Part shown: piece by piece, positions 42,213 to 51,352 of the stretch
Layout of the letters: each line of letters opens with the position of its first letter
How positions within the stretch are numbered: the stretch's first letter is position 1
Source of the DNA: Oceanococcus sp051252075
Lineage (GTDB): Bacteria > Pseudomonadota > Gammaproteobacteria > Nevskiales > Oceanococcaceae
NCBI GenBank assembly: GCA_051252075.1
Contig: JBPOFU010000001.1
Span: forward strand, 1-64,000
DNA length: 64,000 nt
Direction: 5' to 3'
Made by a program: the position numbers and the translations under genes
The notes under the pieces: model-generated
The model's input: only the letters and a program-made list of their open reading frames with translations
Told to the model about the DNA's origin: nothing
Databases searched by the model: none

Positions 42213-43246
42213 GATGCCGCCACTGGCTTTGAACTCACCACGCGGACGCTTCCACCATTACCTACAGACAGCGCAGCCGCCATTTCCGCGTCGATCTTCA
42301 CCCTATCCCCATTCAGTTCCACACATCCCATGCCGCAACGAAAATCACCCCATTGTGTATTTGACAATAGATACATCGGCCCCGTATTGCCAATAGACTG
42401 GATTTGAACTGTGTACAAGCGGCTATCTCGCACGGCTCGAATATCGAGCAGGTCCGCCTCCAGCGTTGGTCCGGCATCGAAAATATCCACGTAGCCCTTA
42501 TATCGAAAGCCCTCACGCTCCAGTATTTCCCTAGCGGGCTGCGTTTTGCTATGCACTTGACCAATCACCGCTTGGGCTTGCGCGGGCATCAAAGGCACAT
42601 AAATAGGGTGTCGCGGCATCAATTCGGCAATAAAGCTCTTGCTACGCGAACCCGACAATCGATCGGCCAGCGGGAAATCCATGGAGAAAAAATGCTGCCC
42701 CAAAGCATCCCAAAACGGAGAGCGACCATCTTCATCTGACACCCCGCGCATATCGGCAATCAGTTTGTCTGGAAAGCGCTGATAAAACTGTGCCAAGAAC
42801 AAAAAGCGGCCTTTCGAGAGCAAGTGCCCATTTCCGCCCTTGCGGTAGTCGGACGCCAAAAACAAGGACGCTATCTCGGCAGCGCCGGTGTAGTCATTGT
42901 TTAAATACAGCGTCGGCATAACCTTGTGCACACCCAAGGCTGAGGAAGCATGCACCAATTTGTCCAAGCGGTAGCTATAAAACGGGTCGCTTAAACCGAT
43001 ACCCGATTTGATCGCACTAGTACCCGCCAAACGCCCTGAATCGCTGTCTTCCAGCACGAAGAAGAACAGCATCTCTGATGATTTTTGCTGCTCAGTCGTT
43101 GCCGCAAAACTGCGAATGGACAACTCGATTTTATCCTGCAGCAGCCCATCTTCCTTGGGTAAGGACGTCATGCCGATACCGCTTTCGCTAACCAGATCCT
43201 GTAAGGGCACCAAGTCAGATTCTTTTACCGGACGAACGACAAGCAT
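42209..43246 (-). CDS. astA: Arginine N-succinyltransferase family protein (second of two)
   Basis: A 345-residue AstA-family protein starting MLVVRPVKESDLVPLQDLV. Conserved stretches are MTSLPKED, FFFVLEDSDSGRLAGTSAI, GNGHLLSKGRFLFLAQF, ADMRGVSDEDGRSPFWDAL and YVDIFDAGPTLEADL. An ATG at 43258 would add four residues. It is followed by astB with a 4-base overlap. It resembles E. coli AstA somewhat more than its paralogue at 35554 does, by eye. The two may form one heteromeric enzyme, as AruF and AruG do. Confidence 0.92.
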   Translation of the reverse strand: MLVVRPVKESDLVPLQDLVSESGIGMTSLPKEDGLLQDKIELSIRSFAATTEQQKSSEMLFFFVLEDSDSGRLAGTSAIKSGIGLSDPFYSYRLDKLVHASSALGVHKVMPTLYLNNDYTGAAEIASLFLASDYRKGGNGHLLSKGRFLFLAQFYQRFPDKLIADMRGVSDEDGRSPFWDALGQHFFSMDFPLADRLSGSRSKSFIAELMPRHPIYVPLMPAQAQAVIGQVHSKTQPAREILEREGFRYKGYVDIFDAGPTLEADLLDIRAVRDSRLYTVQIQSIGNTGPMYLLSNTQWGDFRCGMGCVELNGDRVKIDAEMAAALSVGNGGSVRVVSSKPVAAS

Positions 43247-43318
43247 TACGCGACTCATAGAGAAACCCAACATCCAGTGTAACCAGCTATTACGAGACTT
43301 GCACCAGCAAAGACATCC

Positions 43319-43335
43319 TGCACTTGTGCGGTGCA
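43319..43335. promoter_or_regulatory. Near-consensus NtrC-binding site upstream of nirB
   Basis: TGCACTTGTGCGGTGCA matches the NtrC consensus TGCACC-N5-GGTGCA with one mismatch. Further TGCACC half-sites lie at 43300 and 43342. Its centre is about 85 bases before the start predicted from the sigma-54 promoter, a usual enhancer distance. This predicts induction under nitrogen limitation. Confidence 0.72.
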
Positions 43336-43386
43336 TCATTCTGCACCAAGAGACCATAAGCTATTGTTTTAACTAAATATACAACT

Positions 43387-43402
43387 TGGCATAGCTATTG
43401 CT
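43387..43402 (+). promoter_or_regulatory. Sigma-54 promoter of the nirB-nasA genes
   Basis: TGGCATAGCTATTGCT fits the -24/-12 consensus TGGCAYRNNNNTTGCW at every defined position. It lies 33 bases before the nirB ATG, so transcription would start near 43413. Together with the NtrC-type site upstream it indicates RpoN- and NtrC-dependent expression. Confidence 0.85.
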
Positions 43403-43434
43403 TTAGTGCAGCAAACGCCTCGCGGAACAGGACA

Positions 43435-45966
43435 ATGAGTAAAACAATCATCGTAATTGGCAACGGTATGGTCGGCCACAAGTACTTGGAACAGCTGTGC
43501 CAGCAACTCACGGACGCCGGTACGCGTGATCAATACGACATCATCAGCTTCTGCGAAGAGCCTCGACCTGCCTACGACCGCGTGCAGTTGTCCTCCTTTT
43601 TCAGTGGCTCCTCGGCCGATGACCTGTCTTTGGTTGAGGGCAATTTCTTCGCCGACAACAACATCACCTTGCACCTAAATGATGCAGTCGTATCAATTGA
43701 TCGCGCCGCTAGCGTCATCCGCTCACAACAAGGACTAAAGTTAAGTTATGACAAACTGGTGCTGGCCACTGGCTCTTATCCCTTTGTCCCACCTGTTCCT
43801 GGCGCGGATCGTGATAACTGTTTTGTCTACCGCACCATAGAAGATTTAGAAGCCATCACCGCGGCAGGCAAGAACGCGAAAGTAGGCACGGTTGTCGGTG
43901 GTGGACTCTTGGGCTTGGAAGCGGCCAAAGCGCTCAAAGACTTAGGCCTGCAGACCCACGTTGTGGAGTTTGCACCGCGCTTGATGGCAGTGCAGGTCGA
44001 TGAAGGTGGCGGGCGATTGCTACGTCAAAAAATTGAAGCACTAGGTGTTTGTGTTCATACCGAAAAGAACACCCAAGTCATTGAAGATGGCGAATCCTGC
44101 CAACATGTCATGCGTTTTGCCGATGGCGAAAATCTAGAAACCGATATCGTGCTGTTCTCAGCCGGTATTCGTCCACAAGATGCCTTGGCGCGACAATCCG
44201 AACTGACGTTGGGTGAACGCGGCGGCATCGTTGTCGATGACAATTGCCTGACCTCCGATGCCAACATCTACGCCATTGGCGAATGTGCACTTTGGAACCA
44301 GCAAATCTTTGGCCTGGTAGCTCCTGGCTACGACATGGCACGAGTAGCGGTGTCGCATTTGCTGGGTGGCGATTTAAGCTTCACTGGTGCCGACATGAGC
44401 ACCAAGCTTAAATTGATGGGTGTTGATGTCGCGAGTATCGGTGATGCCCATGCGCGAGCCCAAGGCGCAAAAATTAGCGTTTACGTGGATGAGCACGCTG
44501 GTGTCTATAAGAAGTTGGTCACTGATGCCGCAGGCAAACAAGTGCTGGGCGCTGTGCTAGTTGGCGATGCCGAAGAATATGGCAATTTATTGCAGCTGAT
44601 GTTGAATGGCATCGCCATCCCCGGTAAGCCCGAACAATTGATATTGCCAGCCTCTGGTGATGCCCCGGTTTTGGGCGTGGATGCCCTGCCAGCATCCGCC
44701 ACCATATGCTCATGCAACAACGTCACTAAAGGTGATTTGTCCGGCGCCATAGCGGCAGGTTGTTGCCAATTGGGTGATCTCAAAACACAAACCAAGGCTG
44801 GCAGCTCCTGCGGTGGTTGCGCGGCGTTGGTAAAAAACGTGCTGGATGCCGAATTGAGCAAGATGGGCGTAGCGGTGAACAATCACCTGTGCGAACACTT
44901 CCCGCACTCACGCCAAGAACTGGAACATCTAGTACGGGTAGAAAAACACAAGAGCTTTGAATCATTGCGCGATGCCCATGGCCAAGGGCGCGGCTGTGAA
45001 ATTTGCAAACCGACCGTAGGCTCATTGCTAGCCTCGACCTGGAATGAGCACGTCCTGCAACCCCATCTCGCTCCGCTGCAAGACACCAATGATTACTTCA
45101 TGGCAAACATGCAAAAGGACGGTAGCTATTCAGTTGTGCCTCGCGTTCCTGGTGGAGAGATCACCCCCGAAAAGCTCATAGTCTTGGGCGAAGTCGGCAA
45201 AAAATACGGTTTGTACACCAAAATCACCGGCGGCCAACGCATCGATCTGTTTGGTGCCCAAGTGCATGAGCTGCCTTTGATCTGGAAAGAACTCATCGAT
45301 GCTGGATTTGAATCCGGCCACGCATACGGCAAGTCCGTGCGCACGGTGAAATCTTGTGTCGGCTCCACCTGGTGCCGCTATGGCCAGCAAGATTCAGTCG
45401 GCATGTCGATTGTCTTGGAAGAACGCTATCGCGGTATCCGCGCACCGCATAAATTGAAGTTTGCTGTCTCCGGCTGTACCCGCGAATGCGCCGAGGCTCA
45501 ATGCAAGGACATCGGGGTGATTGCCACAGAAACCGGCTGGAATTTGTATGTCGCCGGCAACGGCGGCATGAAACCACGCCATGCCGATTTGTTTGCCACG
45601 GATTTGGATGACGCTACGCTGACCCAGTACATCGACCGCTTCCTCATGCTCTACATCCGCACAGGCGACCGGCTGCAACGTACCGCGCGCTGGCTGGAAG
45701 AATTGGAGGGTGGGCTGGACTACGTCAAGGATGTGGTGATTAACGATTCTTTGGGCTTGTCGGCGGAATTGGAAAGCCAAATGCAGTCTTTGGTCGATAC
45801 CTACGAATGCGAATGGAAAACGACTTTGGAGGATGAGAAAAAACTCAAGCGCTTCCGCCATTTCGTCAATGCCGATGAAGGCGACAACAACGTGGTCTTT
45901 GTACAAGAACGCGGACAAATTCGCCCGGCAAACCCGCAAGAGCGGCAGAAACTCGAAGCCGCTTAA
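43435..45966 (+). CDS. nirB: NAD(P)H nitrite reductase, large subunit
   Basis: Cytoplasmic siroheme enzyme reducing nitrite to ammonium. It has 843 residues, standard for NirB. Domains in order: FAD/NAD oxidoreductase (1-about 400, with IGNGMVGHKYLEQL), a BFD-like [2Fe-2S] domain (CSCNNV ... CGGC, about 424-465), a ferredoxin-like half domain (about 550-620), and the siroheme/[4Fe-4S] domain with cluster cysteines in SCVGSTWCRYG and SGCTRECAEAQCKD. CAGGA lies just before the ATG. It is the first gene of the nitrate-assimilation group behind the sigma-54 promoter. Confidence 0.97.
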   Translation: MSKTIIVIGNGMVGHKYLEQLCQQLTDAGTRDQYDIISFCEEPRPAYDRVQLSSFFSGSSADDLSLVEGNFFADNNITLHLNDAVVSIDRAASVIRSQQGLKLSYDKLVLATGSYPFVPPVPGADRDNCFVYRTIEDLEAITAAGKNAKVGTVVGGGLLGLEAAKALKDLGLQTHVVEFAPRLMAVQVDEGGGRLLRQKIEALGVCVHTEKNTQVIEDGESCQHVMRFADGENLETDIVLFSAGIRPQDALARQSELTLGERGGIVVDDNCLTSDANIYAIGECALWNQQIFGLVAPGYDMARVAVSHLLGGDLSFTGADMSTKLKLMGVDVASIGDAHARAQGAKISVYVDEHAGVYKKLVTDAAGKQVLGAVLVGDAEEYGNLLQLMLNGIAIPGKPEQLILPASGDAPVLGVDALPASATICSCNNVTKGDLSGAIAAGCCQLGDLKTQTKAGSSCGGCAALVKNVLDAELSKMGVAVNNHLCEHFPHSRQELEHLVRVEKHKSFESLRDAHGQGRGCEICKPTVGSLLASTWNEHVLQPHLAPLQDTNDYFMANMQKDGSYSVVPRVPGGEITPEKLIVLGEVGKKYGLYTKITGGQRIDLFGAQVHELPLIWKELIDAGFESGHAYGKSVRTVKSCVGSTWCRYGQQDSVGMSIVLEERYRGIRAPHKLKFAVSGCTRECAEAQCKDIGVIATETGWNLYVAGNGGMKPRHADLFATDLDDATLTQYIDRFLMLYIRTGDRLQRTARWLEELEGGLDYVKDVVINDSLGLSAELESQMQSLVDTYECEWKTTLEDEKKLKRFRHFVNADEGDNNVVFVQERGQIRPANPQERQKLEAA

Positions 45967-46031
45967 GGCTCGCGTCCCACACATCAAACCCAGCCATGCC
46001 CAGAAGCATAGCCAGAAGTAGAGGTACAAAC

Positions 46032-46376
46032 ATGAATTGGACCAGCATCTGCAAACTCGAAGATATCGTCTGCAATACCGGTGTCGGCGCTTTGATTAAT
46101 GGCCATCAAGTGGCCGTCTTTCGCCTCAGCGATGACAGTGTTTTCGCCATCGATAATTTCGATCCACACAGCCAAGCCAATGTCTTGTCACGCGGCATCG
46201 TCGGCGATATAGCCGGTCATGTCGTTGTCGCATCGCCGATCTACAAACAACATTTTCGTTTAGACACCGGCATCTGTTTGCAGGACGCCAACAAGTCGAT
46301 AGCCGCACATAAAATCCGGGTGGTCGACGGCTTGATCGAAGTGCAGTTAAACGAGCAATTCGAACAGGCCGCTTAG
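46032..46376 (+). CDS. nirD: Nitrite reductase, small subunit
   Basis: A 114-residue partner of NirB with a Rieske-like fold. The ATG at 46032 follows GAGG by 7 bases and gives MNWTSICKLEDI, matching the E. coli NirD N terminus. Conserved VFAIDNFDPHSQANVLSRGIVGD-like sequence is present. As in E. coli NirD, the Rieske Cys/His cluster ligands are absent, so it should be a structural subunit. It is located 65 bases after nirB. Confidence 0.94.
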   Translation: MNWTSICKLEDIVCNTGVGALINGHQVAVFRLSDDSVFAIDNFDPHSQANVLSRGIVGDIAGHVVVASPIYKQHFRLDTGICLQDANKSIAAHKIRVVDGLIEVQLNEQFEQAA

Positions 46377-46509
46377 TACGCCCAAAAGTGTAGCTCGGCG
46401 CAGACATCAACAGCCACCATGAAACCAATGCGCTCCTGCAATAGAGCAGCACCGCTGGCAACAGCAGCGCAAGCCTCCTTCTGTAGCGCAAGACACCAAC
46501 GTGATTCGC

Positions 46510-47739
46510 ATGACTGAAAAACTGAAACTTGTTGTCATCGGCAACGGCATGGCCGGCATGCGAACCGTGGAAGAGCTATTAAAGCTCGCCCCGGATCTTT
46601 ACGACATCACCGTTTTTGGTGCTGAACCGCACGGCAACTACAATCGCATCATGCTCTCTCCGGTATTGGCTGGAGAAAAGACCCTTGCTGAAATCATGAT
46701 TAACACCCCGCAGTGGTATGCCAAACACGGCATAACGCTGCATGCTGGTGATCCGGTGCAACGCATCGATAGACGCAATCAATATGTCGTTGCCGAATCG
46801 GGTCTGGCGTTGAACTACGACCGCTTGTTACTAGCGACTGGCTCTAATCCTTTTATCATTCCTGTTCCTGGCCACGAAAAAGAAGGCGTGATCAGCTTTC
46901 GTGACATCGGCGATGTCGACACCATGCTGCAAGCGTCTGAGAAGTTCAGCAAAGCCGTTGTCATTGGTGGCGGTTTGCTCGGACTTGAAGCCGCAAATGG
47001 ATTGGCCACACAAGGCATGGACGTTACCGTCGTGCACTTGCTGGACTCGCTGATGGAGCGACAATTGGATAAACCCGCTGCCGCCCTGTTACGCCAAGCG
47101 CTAGAACAACGCGGTCTGCACTTCGCCATGGAAGCACAGACTGCAGAAATCGTCGGAAATGAAAGGGTTGAAGCCATACGTTTCAAGGATGGCAGCGAAA
47201 TCAAAACAGATTTGATCGTTATGGCGGTGGGTATTCGACCCAACATCGATTTAGCGCAATCGGCTGGTTTGCATTGCGATCGCGGCATCGTAGTCAACGA
47301 CACCCTACAAACCTTCGATCCAAAAATTTATGCCGTGGGCGAATGTGTGCAGCATCGCCAAGCGACCTACGGTTTGGTCGCACCGCTGTGGGATCAGGCC
47401 AAAGTCTGTGCCAACCATTTGGCGGAAAAAGGCCACGAGGCCTACCTGGGTTCACAAGTCTCCACCAAGCTCAAAGTCACCGGCATTGATTTGTTTTCCG
47501 CCGGCGACTTCAACGGTGAAGACGGCGATGAGGAAATCGTGTTTCGTGACCTACGGCGCGGTGTGTACAAGAAAATCATCGTGCGCGACGGCAAGATCGC
47601 CGGTGCTGTGCTGTATGGCGACGTAGCCGATGGCTCTTGGTATTACGACCTCATGATAGACGGCGCCGATGTTTCCGAGCTGCGCGATGTACTGATCTTT
47701 GGCCGCGCTTTTGCCAACGCAGAAAGCCCTGCTGCCTAA
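46510..47739 (+). CDS. NADH-dependent flavoprotein, NirB N-terminal-like (NasC/NasB type)
   Basis: A 409-residue pyridine nucleotide-disulfide-type oxidoreductase closely resembling the FAD/NAD module of NirB: FAD-binding IGNGMAGMRTVEELL, NAD-binding VIGGGLLGLEAANGL, FAD-closing AVGECVQH. There is no iron-sulfur or siroheme domain. Between nirD and nasA it is best explained as the electron-donating subunit for the nitrate reductase. The ATG at 46510 is chosen; a GTG at 46501 adds three residues and neither has a strong ribosome-binding site. It is probably a duplicated NirB module. Confidence 0.9.
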   Translation: MTEKLKLVVIGNGMAGMRTVEELLKLAPDLYDITVFGAEPHGNYNRIMLSPVLAGEKTLAEIMINTPQWYAKHGITLHAGDPVQRIDRRNQYVVAESGLALNYDRLLLATGSNPFIIPVPGHEKEGVISFRDIGDVDTMLQASEKFSKAVVIGGGLLGLEAANGLATQGMDVTVVHLLDSLMERQLDKPAAALLRQALEQRGLHFAMEAQTAEIVGNERVEAIRFKDGSEIKTDLIVMAVGIRPNIDLAQSAGLHCDRGIVVNDTLQTFDPKIYAVGECVQHRQATYGLVAPLWDQAKVCANHLAEKGHEAYLGSQVSTKLKVTGIDLFSAGDFNGEDGDEEIVFRDLRRGVYKKIIVRDGKIAGAVLYGDVADGSWYYDLMIDGADVSELRDVLIFGRAFANAESPAA

Positions 47740-47754
47740 CTCCCCCCGACCCAG

Positions 47755-47783
47755 CAGGCAGCCCGCGCTTGCGCGTCTGCCTG
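47755..47783 (+). promoter_or_regulatory. Stable hairpin in the nasA leader
   Basis: CAGGCAG + CGCGC, loop TT, GCGCG + CTGCCTG, with a small asymmetric internal loop, gives 12 pairs ending 19 bases before the nasA ATG. No T tract follows, so it is not an ordinary terminator. An RNA-level control of nasA, or a 3' end stabiliser for the upstream genes, is possible. Confidence 0.45.
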
Positions 47784-47802
47784 TAAAACCAAGTAAAACA
47801 CC

Positions 47803-50469
47803 ATGACCTCACTGCAAGCGATCGAAACACAAACCACGTGCCCCTACTGCGGAGTTGGCTGTGGCGTGGTCGCAACTGTAGACAATGCAGGCCAAGTTGC
47901 TGTGCGTGGTGATGAGCAGCACCCATCCAATTTCGGCCGTTTGTGTTCAAAAGGTTCCGCCTTGAATGAGACGACTGACCTGGATGACCGCTTGCTGCAC
48001 CCTCAGGTCGATGGGCAGCGCGTAAGCTGGGACACAGCCCTGGAAGAAACCGCCGCACGCATGCGCGCCATCATTGATCAACATGGCCCAGAATCGGTGG
48101 CGCTTTATGTGTCAGGCCAAATGCTGACCGAGGACTATTACGTTGCCAATAAATTGGTCAAAGGGTATTTGGGTACCGGCAACATCGACACCAACTCACG
48201 CTTGTGCATGTCGTCGGCCGTGGTGGGGCACAAGCGCGCTTTTGGCGCCGATACCGTCCCCGGTTGCTACGAAGACATAGAGCAGGCTGATTTGGTGGTG
48301 ATTACCGGCTCCAATTTGGCTTGGTGCCATCCCATCATTTATCAGCGTTTGATCGTTGCAAAACAACAACGTCCTGAACTGAAAATTGTGGTGTTGGATC
48401 CACGTGGAACTGCCACCTGCGACATGGCCGACATGCACTTGGCATTAAAGGCCGGCAGTGATGTCGCCCTGTTCAACGGCTTGCTGAAATTTCTCGCCGA
48501 TGAAGGCAAGACTGACCAAGACTTCGTCGATCAGCACACCATGCAAGCCAGCGAAGCTTTGCAGGCAGCTGACCGTTACGGGCTGGAGCAGGTTGCCGAT
48601 ATTTGTGGCTTGGGCATCGCCGAAGTCCAAGGTTTCTATCGCTTGTTCAGTGCTACGGAAAAGACCGTGACGGTCTTCTCACAGGGAGTGAATCAATCCA
48701 CTTCCGGTTCCGATAAGGTCAACAGCATTATTAATTGTCACTTGCTCACCGGCCGTATCGGCCGTACCGGCATGGGACCGTTTTCGATTACTGGGCAACC
48801 CAACGCCATGGGTGGCCGCGAAGTCGGCGGCTTGGCCAACATGCTGGCGGCCCACATGAACTTGGAAGATAGCGAGCACCGCCGCATCGTGCAGGACTTT
48901 TGGAGCAGTCCGCTCATTGCGGATAGCGCAGGCCTCAAGGCTGTTGACCTATTCGATGCCATGCATGAGGGCAAAATTAAAGCCGTGTGGATTATTGCCA
49001 CCAATCCCGTGGTCAGCTTACCGAATGCGAATAAAGTGCGTGAGGCTTTAGAGCGTTGCGAATTGGTGGTGGTGTCTGACGTATTGTGTGACACCGATAC
49101 CGTACGCTTAGGGCACATCAAACTACCGGCCACTGGCTGGGCGGAAAAAGACGGCACCGTCACCAATTCAGAACGTCGTATTTCTCGCCAACGCGGCTTC
49201 TTGCCTGCACCCGGCGAAGCCAAAGCAGATTGGTGGATGCTCTGCGAAGTCGCCAAGCGCTTGGGTTTTGATGGCTTTGAATACCAAGAACCGGCAGATA
49301 TCTTCGACGAGCATGCTCGGCTGTCGGCCACCGAGAATGACGGTGTACGCGCTTTTGATATTGGCGGGCTCAGCGGCCTATCCACACAGGCCTACCGAGA
49401 CTTGGAACCGATACAGTGGCCGGTCAGAGATAGCCGGACTACGGGCACAGCCCGCCTGTGTGCTGATGACTTCTATACCCCAGACCGAAAAGCACGCTTC
49501 ATCCCCGTCAATCACAAAGCGCCGGCGCATGCCCCAGACGGCGAATTCCCCTTTGTCCTCAACACCGGGAGAATTCGCGATCAGTGGCACAGCATGACGC
49601 GCACGGGCAAATCAGCCAAGCTCGGCAGCCACCTGCCCGAACCTTTTGCCGAACTGCACCCACGCGATGCTCTTTTGTGCGGCGTGTCCGATGGCACGCT
49701 GTCGCGTATACGCAGTCGTTGGGGCGATATCGTTGTGCGCATTAAATTTTCCGTAGAGACGCCGCGCGGCAGCGTGTTTGTTCCCATCCATTGGAACAGC
49801 CTCAACGCCTCAGACGCGCGGGTGGGAAAATTGGTCAACCCCGCTGTAGACCCCTTGTCGGGCGAACCAGAATTTAAGCACACACCGGTCACCATCGAAC
49901 CGTTTTTGGTTGAATGGCATGCATTTGTACTCTCTCGGCGCCCCATTAACACCCATGATTTTGCCTATTGGGCTCGTGCCACGGGCGAGCAATTTCTACG
50001 TTACGAATTGGCCGGCCGCCAGCGCCCGCAAGATTGGAGTGCTTGGGGCAAACAGTTACTCGGTGCTCACGCTGACTTGGACGATTATCTGGAATATGCC
50101 GATACCACCGCATCTTTGTATCGTGGCGCCCTAGTGGTCAATGAACGCATCGAAGCCTGTGTATTTGTCAGCCCAAGACTGGATCTACCTTCGCGCCAAT
50201 GGCTGGCCAGTGTATTCGCCCAAGATCAACTCAGCGAACTGGATCGAGTGAGCCTACTGGTGGGCCGGCCTGCGGACCCCAAAGCCGATGCAGGTGCCAC
50301 AGTGTGCTCATGCTTTGGCGTCGGCCGCAATGTGATCTTGCATGAAATCGAATTGCAGAATCTGCAAACCCCGGAAGCCATAGGCCAGTGCCTAAAAGCA
50401 GGCACCAATTGCGGCTCCTGCGTACCTGAATTACGGAAGCTCATTGCTGAAGCAAATGCCGCGGTTTAG
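47803..50469 (+). CDS. nasA: Assimilatory nitrate reductase, molybdopterin catalytic subunit
   Basis: Cytoplasmic Mo-bis-MGD enzyme reducing nitrate to nitrite. It has 888 residues. The N-terminal [4Fe-4S] ligands lie in CPYCGVGCG (Cys13, 16, 20) plus LCSKG. Molybdopterin-binding regions include NTNSRLCMSSAV, ITGSNLAWCHP and TGRIGRTGMGPFSITGQPNAMGG-type sequence. NTGRIRDQWHSMTRTG lies in the cofactor-binding C domain. A fused C-terminal BFD-like [2Fe-2S] domain (CSCFGV ... CGSC) would accept electrons from the upstream flavoprotein, as in Klebsiella-type NasA. Last gene of the sigma-54-driven group. Confidence 0.96.
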   Translation: MTSLQAIETQTTCPYCGVGCGVVATVDNAGQVAVRGDEQHPSNFGRLCSKGSALNETTDLDDRLLHPQVDGQRVSWDTALEETAARMRAIIDQHGPESVALYVSGQMLTEDYYVANKLVKGYLGTGNIDTNSRLCMSSAVVGHKRAFGADTVPGCYEDIEQADLVVITGSNLAWCHPIIYQRLIVAKQQRPELKIVVLDPRGTATCDMADMHLALKAGSDVALFNGLLKFLADEGKTDQDFVDQHTMQASEALQAADRYGLEQVADICGLGIAEVQGFYRLFSATEKTVTVFSQGVNQSTSGSDKVNSIINCHLLTGRIGRTGMGPFSITGQPNAMGGREVGGLANMLAAHMNLEDSEHRRIVQDFWSSPLIADSAGLKAVDLFDAMHEGKIKAVWIIATNPVVSLPNANKVREALERCELVVVSDVLCDTDTVRLGHIKLPATGWAEKDGTVTNSERRISRQRGFLPAPGEAKADWWMLCEVAKRLGFDGFEYQEPADIFDEHARLSATENDGVRAFDIGGLSGLSTQAYRDLEPIQWPVRDSRTTGTARLCADDFYTPDRKARFIPVNHKAPAHAPDGEFPFVLNTGRIRDQWHSMTRTGKSAKLGSHLPEPFAELHPRDALLCGVSDGTLSRIRSRWGDIVVRIKFSVETPRGSVFVPIHWNSLNASDARVGKLVNPAVDPLSGEPEFKHTPVTIEPFLVEWHAFVLSRRPINTHDFAYWARATGEQFLRYELAGRQRPQDWSAWGKQLLGAHADLDDYLEYADTTASLYRGALVVNERIEACVFVSPRLDLPSRQWLASVFAQDQLSELDRVSLLVGRPADPKADAGATVCSCFGVGRNVILHEIELQNLQTPEAIGQCLKAGTNCGSCVPELRKLIAEANAAV

Positions 50470-50501
50470 CCAGGCGGCCAGCTAGAAGTGCTTAGCGGCT
50501 G

Positions 50502-51323
50502 CTATTCAGTGGCCCAGTGATCAACTAAGGCTTGCACCAAGGGTTTCATAAAGAAACTCTCGCTAGGCATGATGTCAGCACGCAAACCAGCATCCTGTAG
50601 GGCTTGGCTGACTATTGGCCCCACGGAAGCAATCACAACCCGCTGTAAAGATTGCGTAAGTGCGTCCGTTTTTTCGTGCTTGCGCGCCACCGACGTCAAA
50701 CGCCGAATTTGTGGCGTACTGGTAAAGCACAAGGCATCGATATCACCGCTGATCAATCGATCTATCAGCGCAACGACCAGCTCATCTTCAGCTTCATCGG
50801 CGTAACGGTACGGCGCCACGAAAAAATCATGCGCTCCGGCCTTATCTAAAAAAGCTCGCAGCGGCTCATTCGGGTCATCACCATACAGCTGCACTCCCAC
50901 CCGGCGGTCGTACAAATTCTCTTGCGACAAGGTCTCTATGACACCTTGTGTGGTCGGAGCTAGCGCGGTGACCTGTGCCTTCAAACCCAATTCACGCAGC
51001 GCTTTGGCTGGTTTTGGCCCGCGCACGATGGTACGCATTTGCCCTAGCGCGGCGATGAACTCTTCGCGCCAACCATAGCCGTCAGCAAAACTGACTAAAC
51101 GGCGAAGCCCCTCTCCAGTTAGCAGAATAAGATCATCGAACGGATCGCGTATCGCGCTATCCAACCAACAATGCACCTGCTCAACATTCAAGGTGTCGTG
51201 AATGCCCACCAAGGGGCAACGTAAAACATTGGCCCCGCGACGCTCCAGTAGCCCCGACAATATGTCCAACTGCCGAGTTTCTGGAATGGCCACAAGACGA
51301 CCGTGCAAAACTTGTTCAGACAT
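50502..51323 (-). CDS. Uroporphyrinogen-III synthase (HemD-like)
   Basis: A 273-residue protein with the two-lobed HemD fold: N-terminal LVAIPETRQLDILSGLLERRGANVLRCP-like sequence and C-terminal DALCFTSTPQIRRL, VVIASVGPIVSQALQDAG. It closes the linear tetrapyrrole to uroporphyrinogen III, a precursor of haem and siroheme. Convergent with nasA, it is not next to hemC as the housekeeping copy usually is, so it may be a second copy that supports siroheme supply to NirB (inference). Not part of the sigma-54 transcript because it is on the other strand. Confidence 0.85.
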   Translation of the reverse strand: MSEQVLHGRLVAIPETRQLDILSGLLERRGANVLRCPLVGIHDTLNVEQVHCWLDSAIRDPFDDLILLTGEGLRRLVSFADGYGWREEFIAALGQMRTIVRGPKPAKALRELGLKAQVTALAPTTQGVIETLSQENLYDRRVGVQLYGDDPNEPLRAFLDKAGAHDFFVAPYRYADEAEDELVVALIDRLISGDIDALCFTSTPQIRRLTSVARKHEKTDALTQSLQRVVIASVGPIVSQALQDAGLRADIMPSESFFMKPLVQALVDHWATE

Positions 51324-51352
51324 CGCGTAGGCTTCGCGAGCTCAAGTACGAT

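Noticed and set aside
43342..43365. A second complete NtrC site starting with TGCACC at 43342
   Set aside because: The second half expected after five bases does not match GGTGCA, so it is only a half-site.
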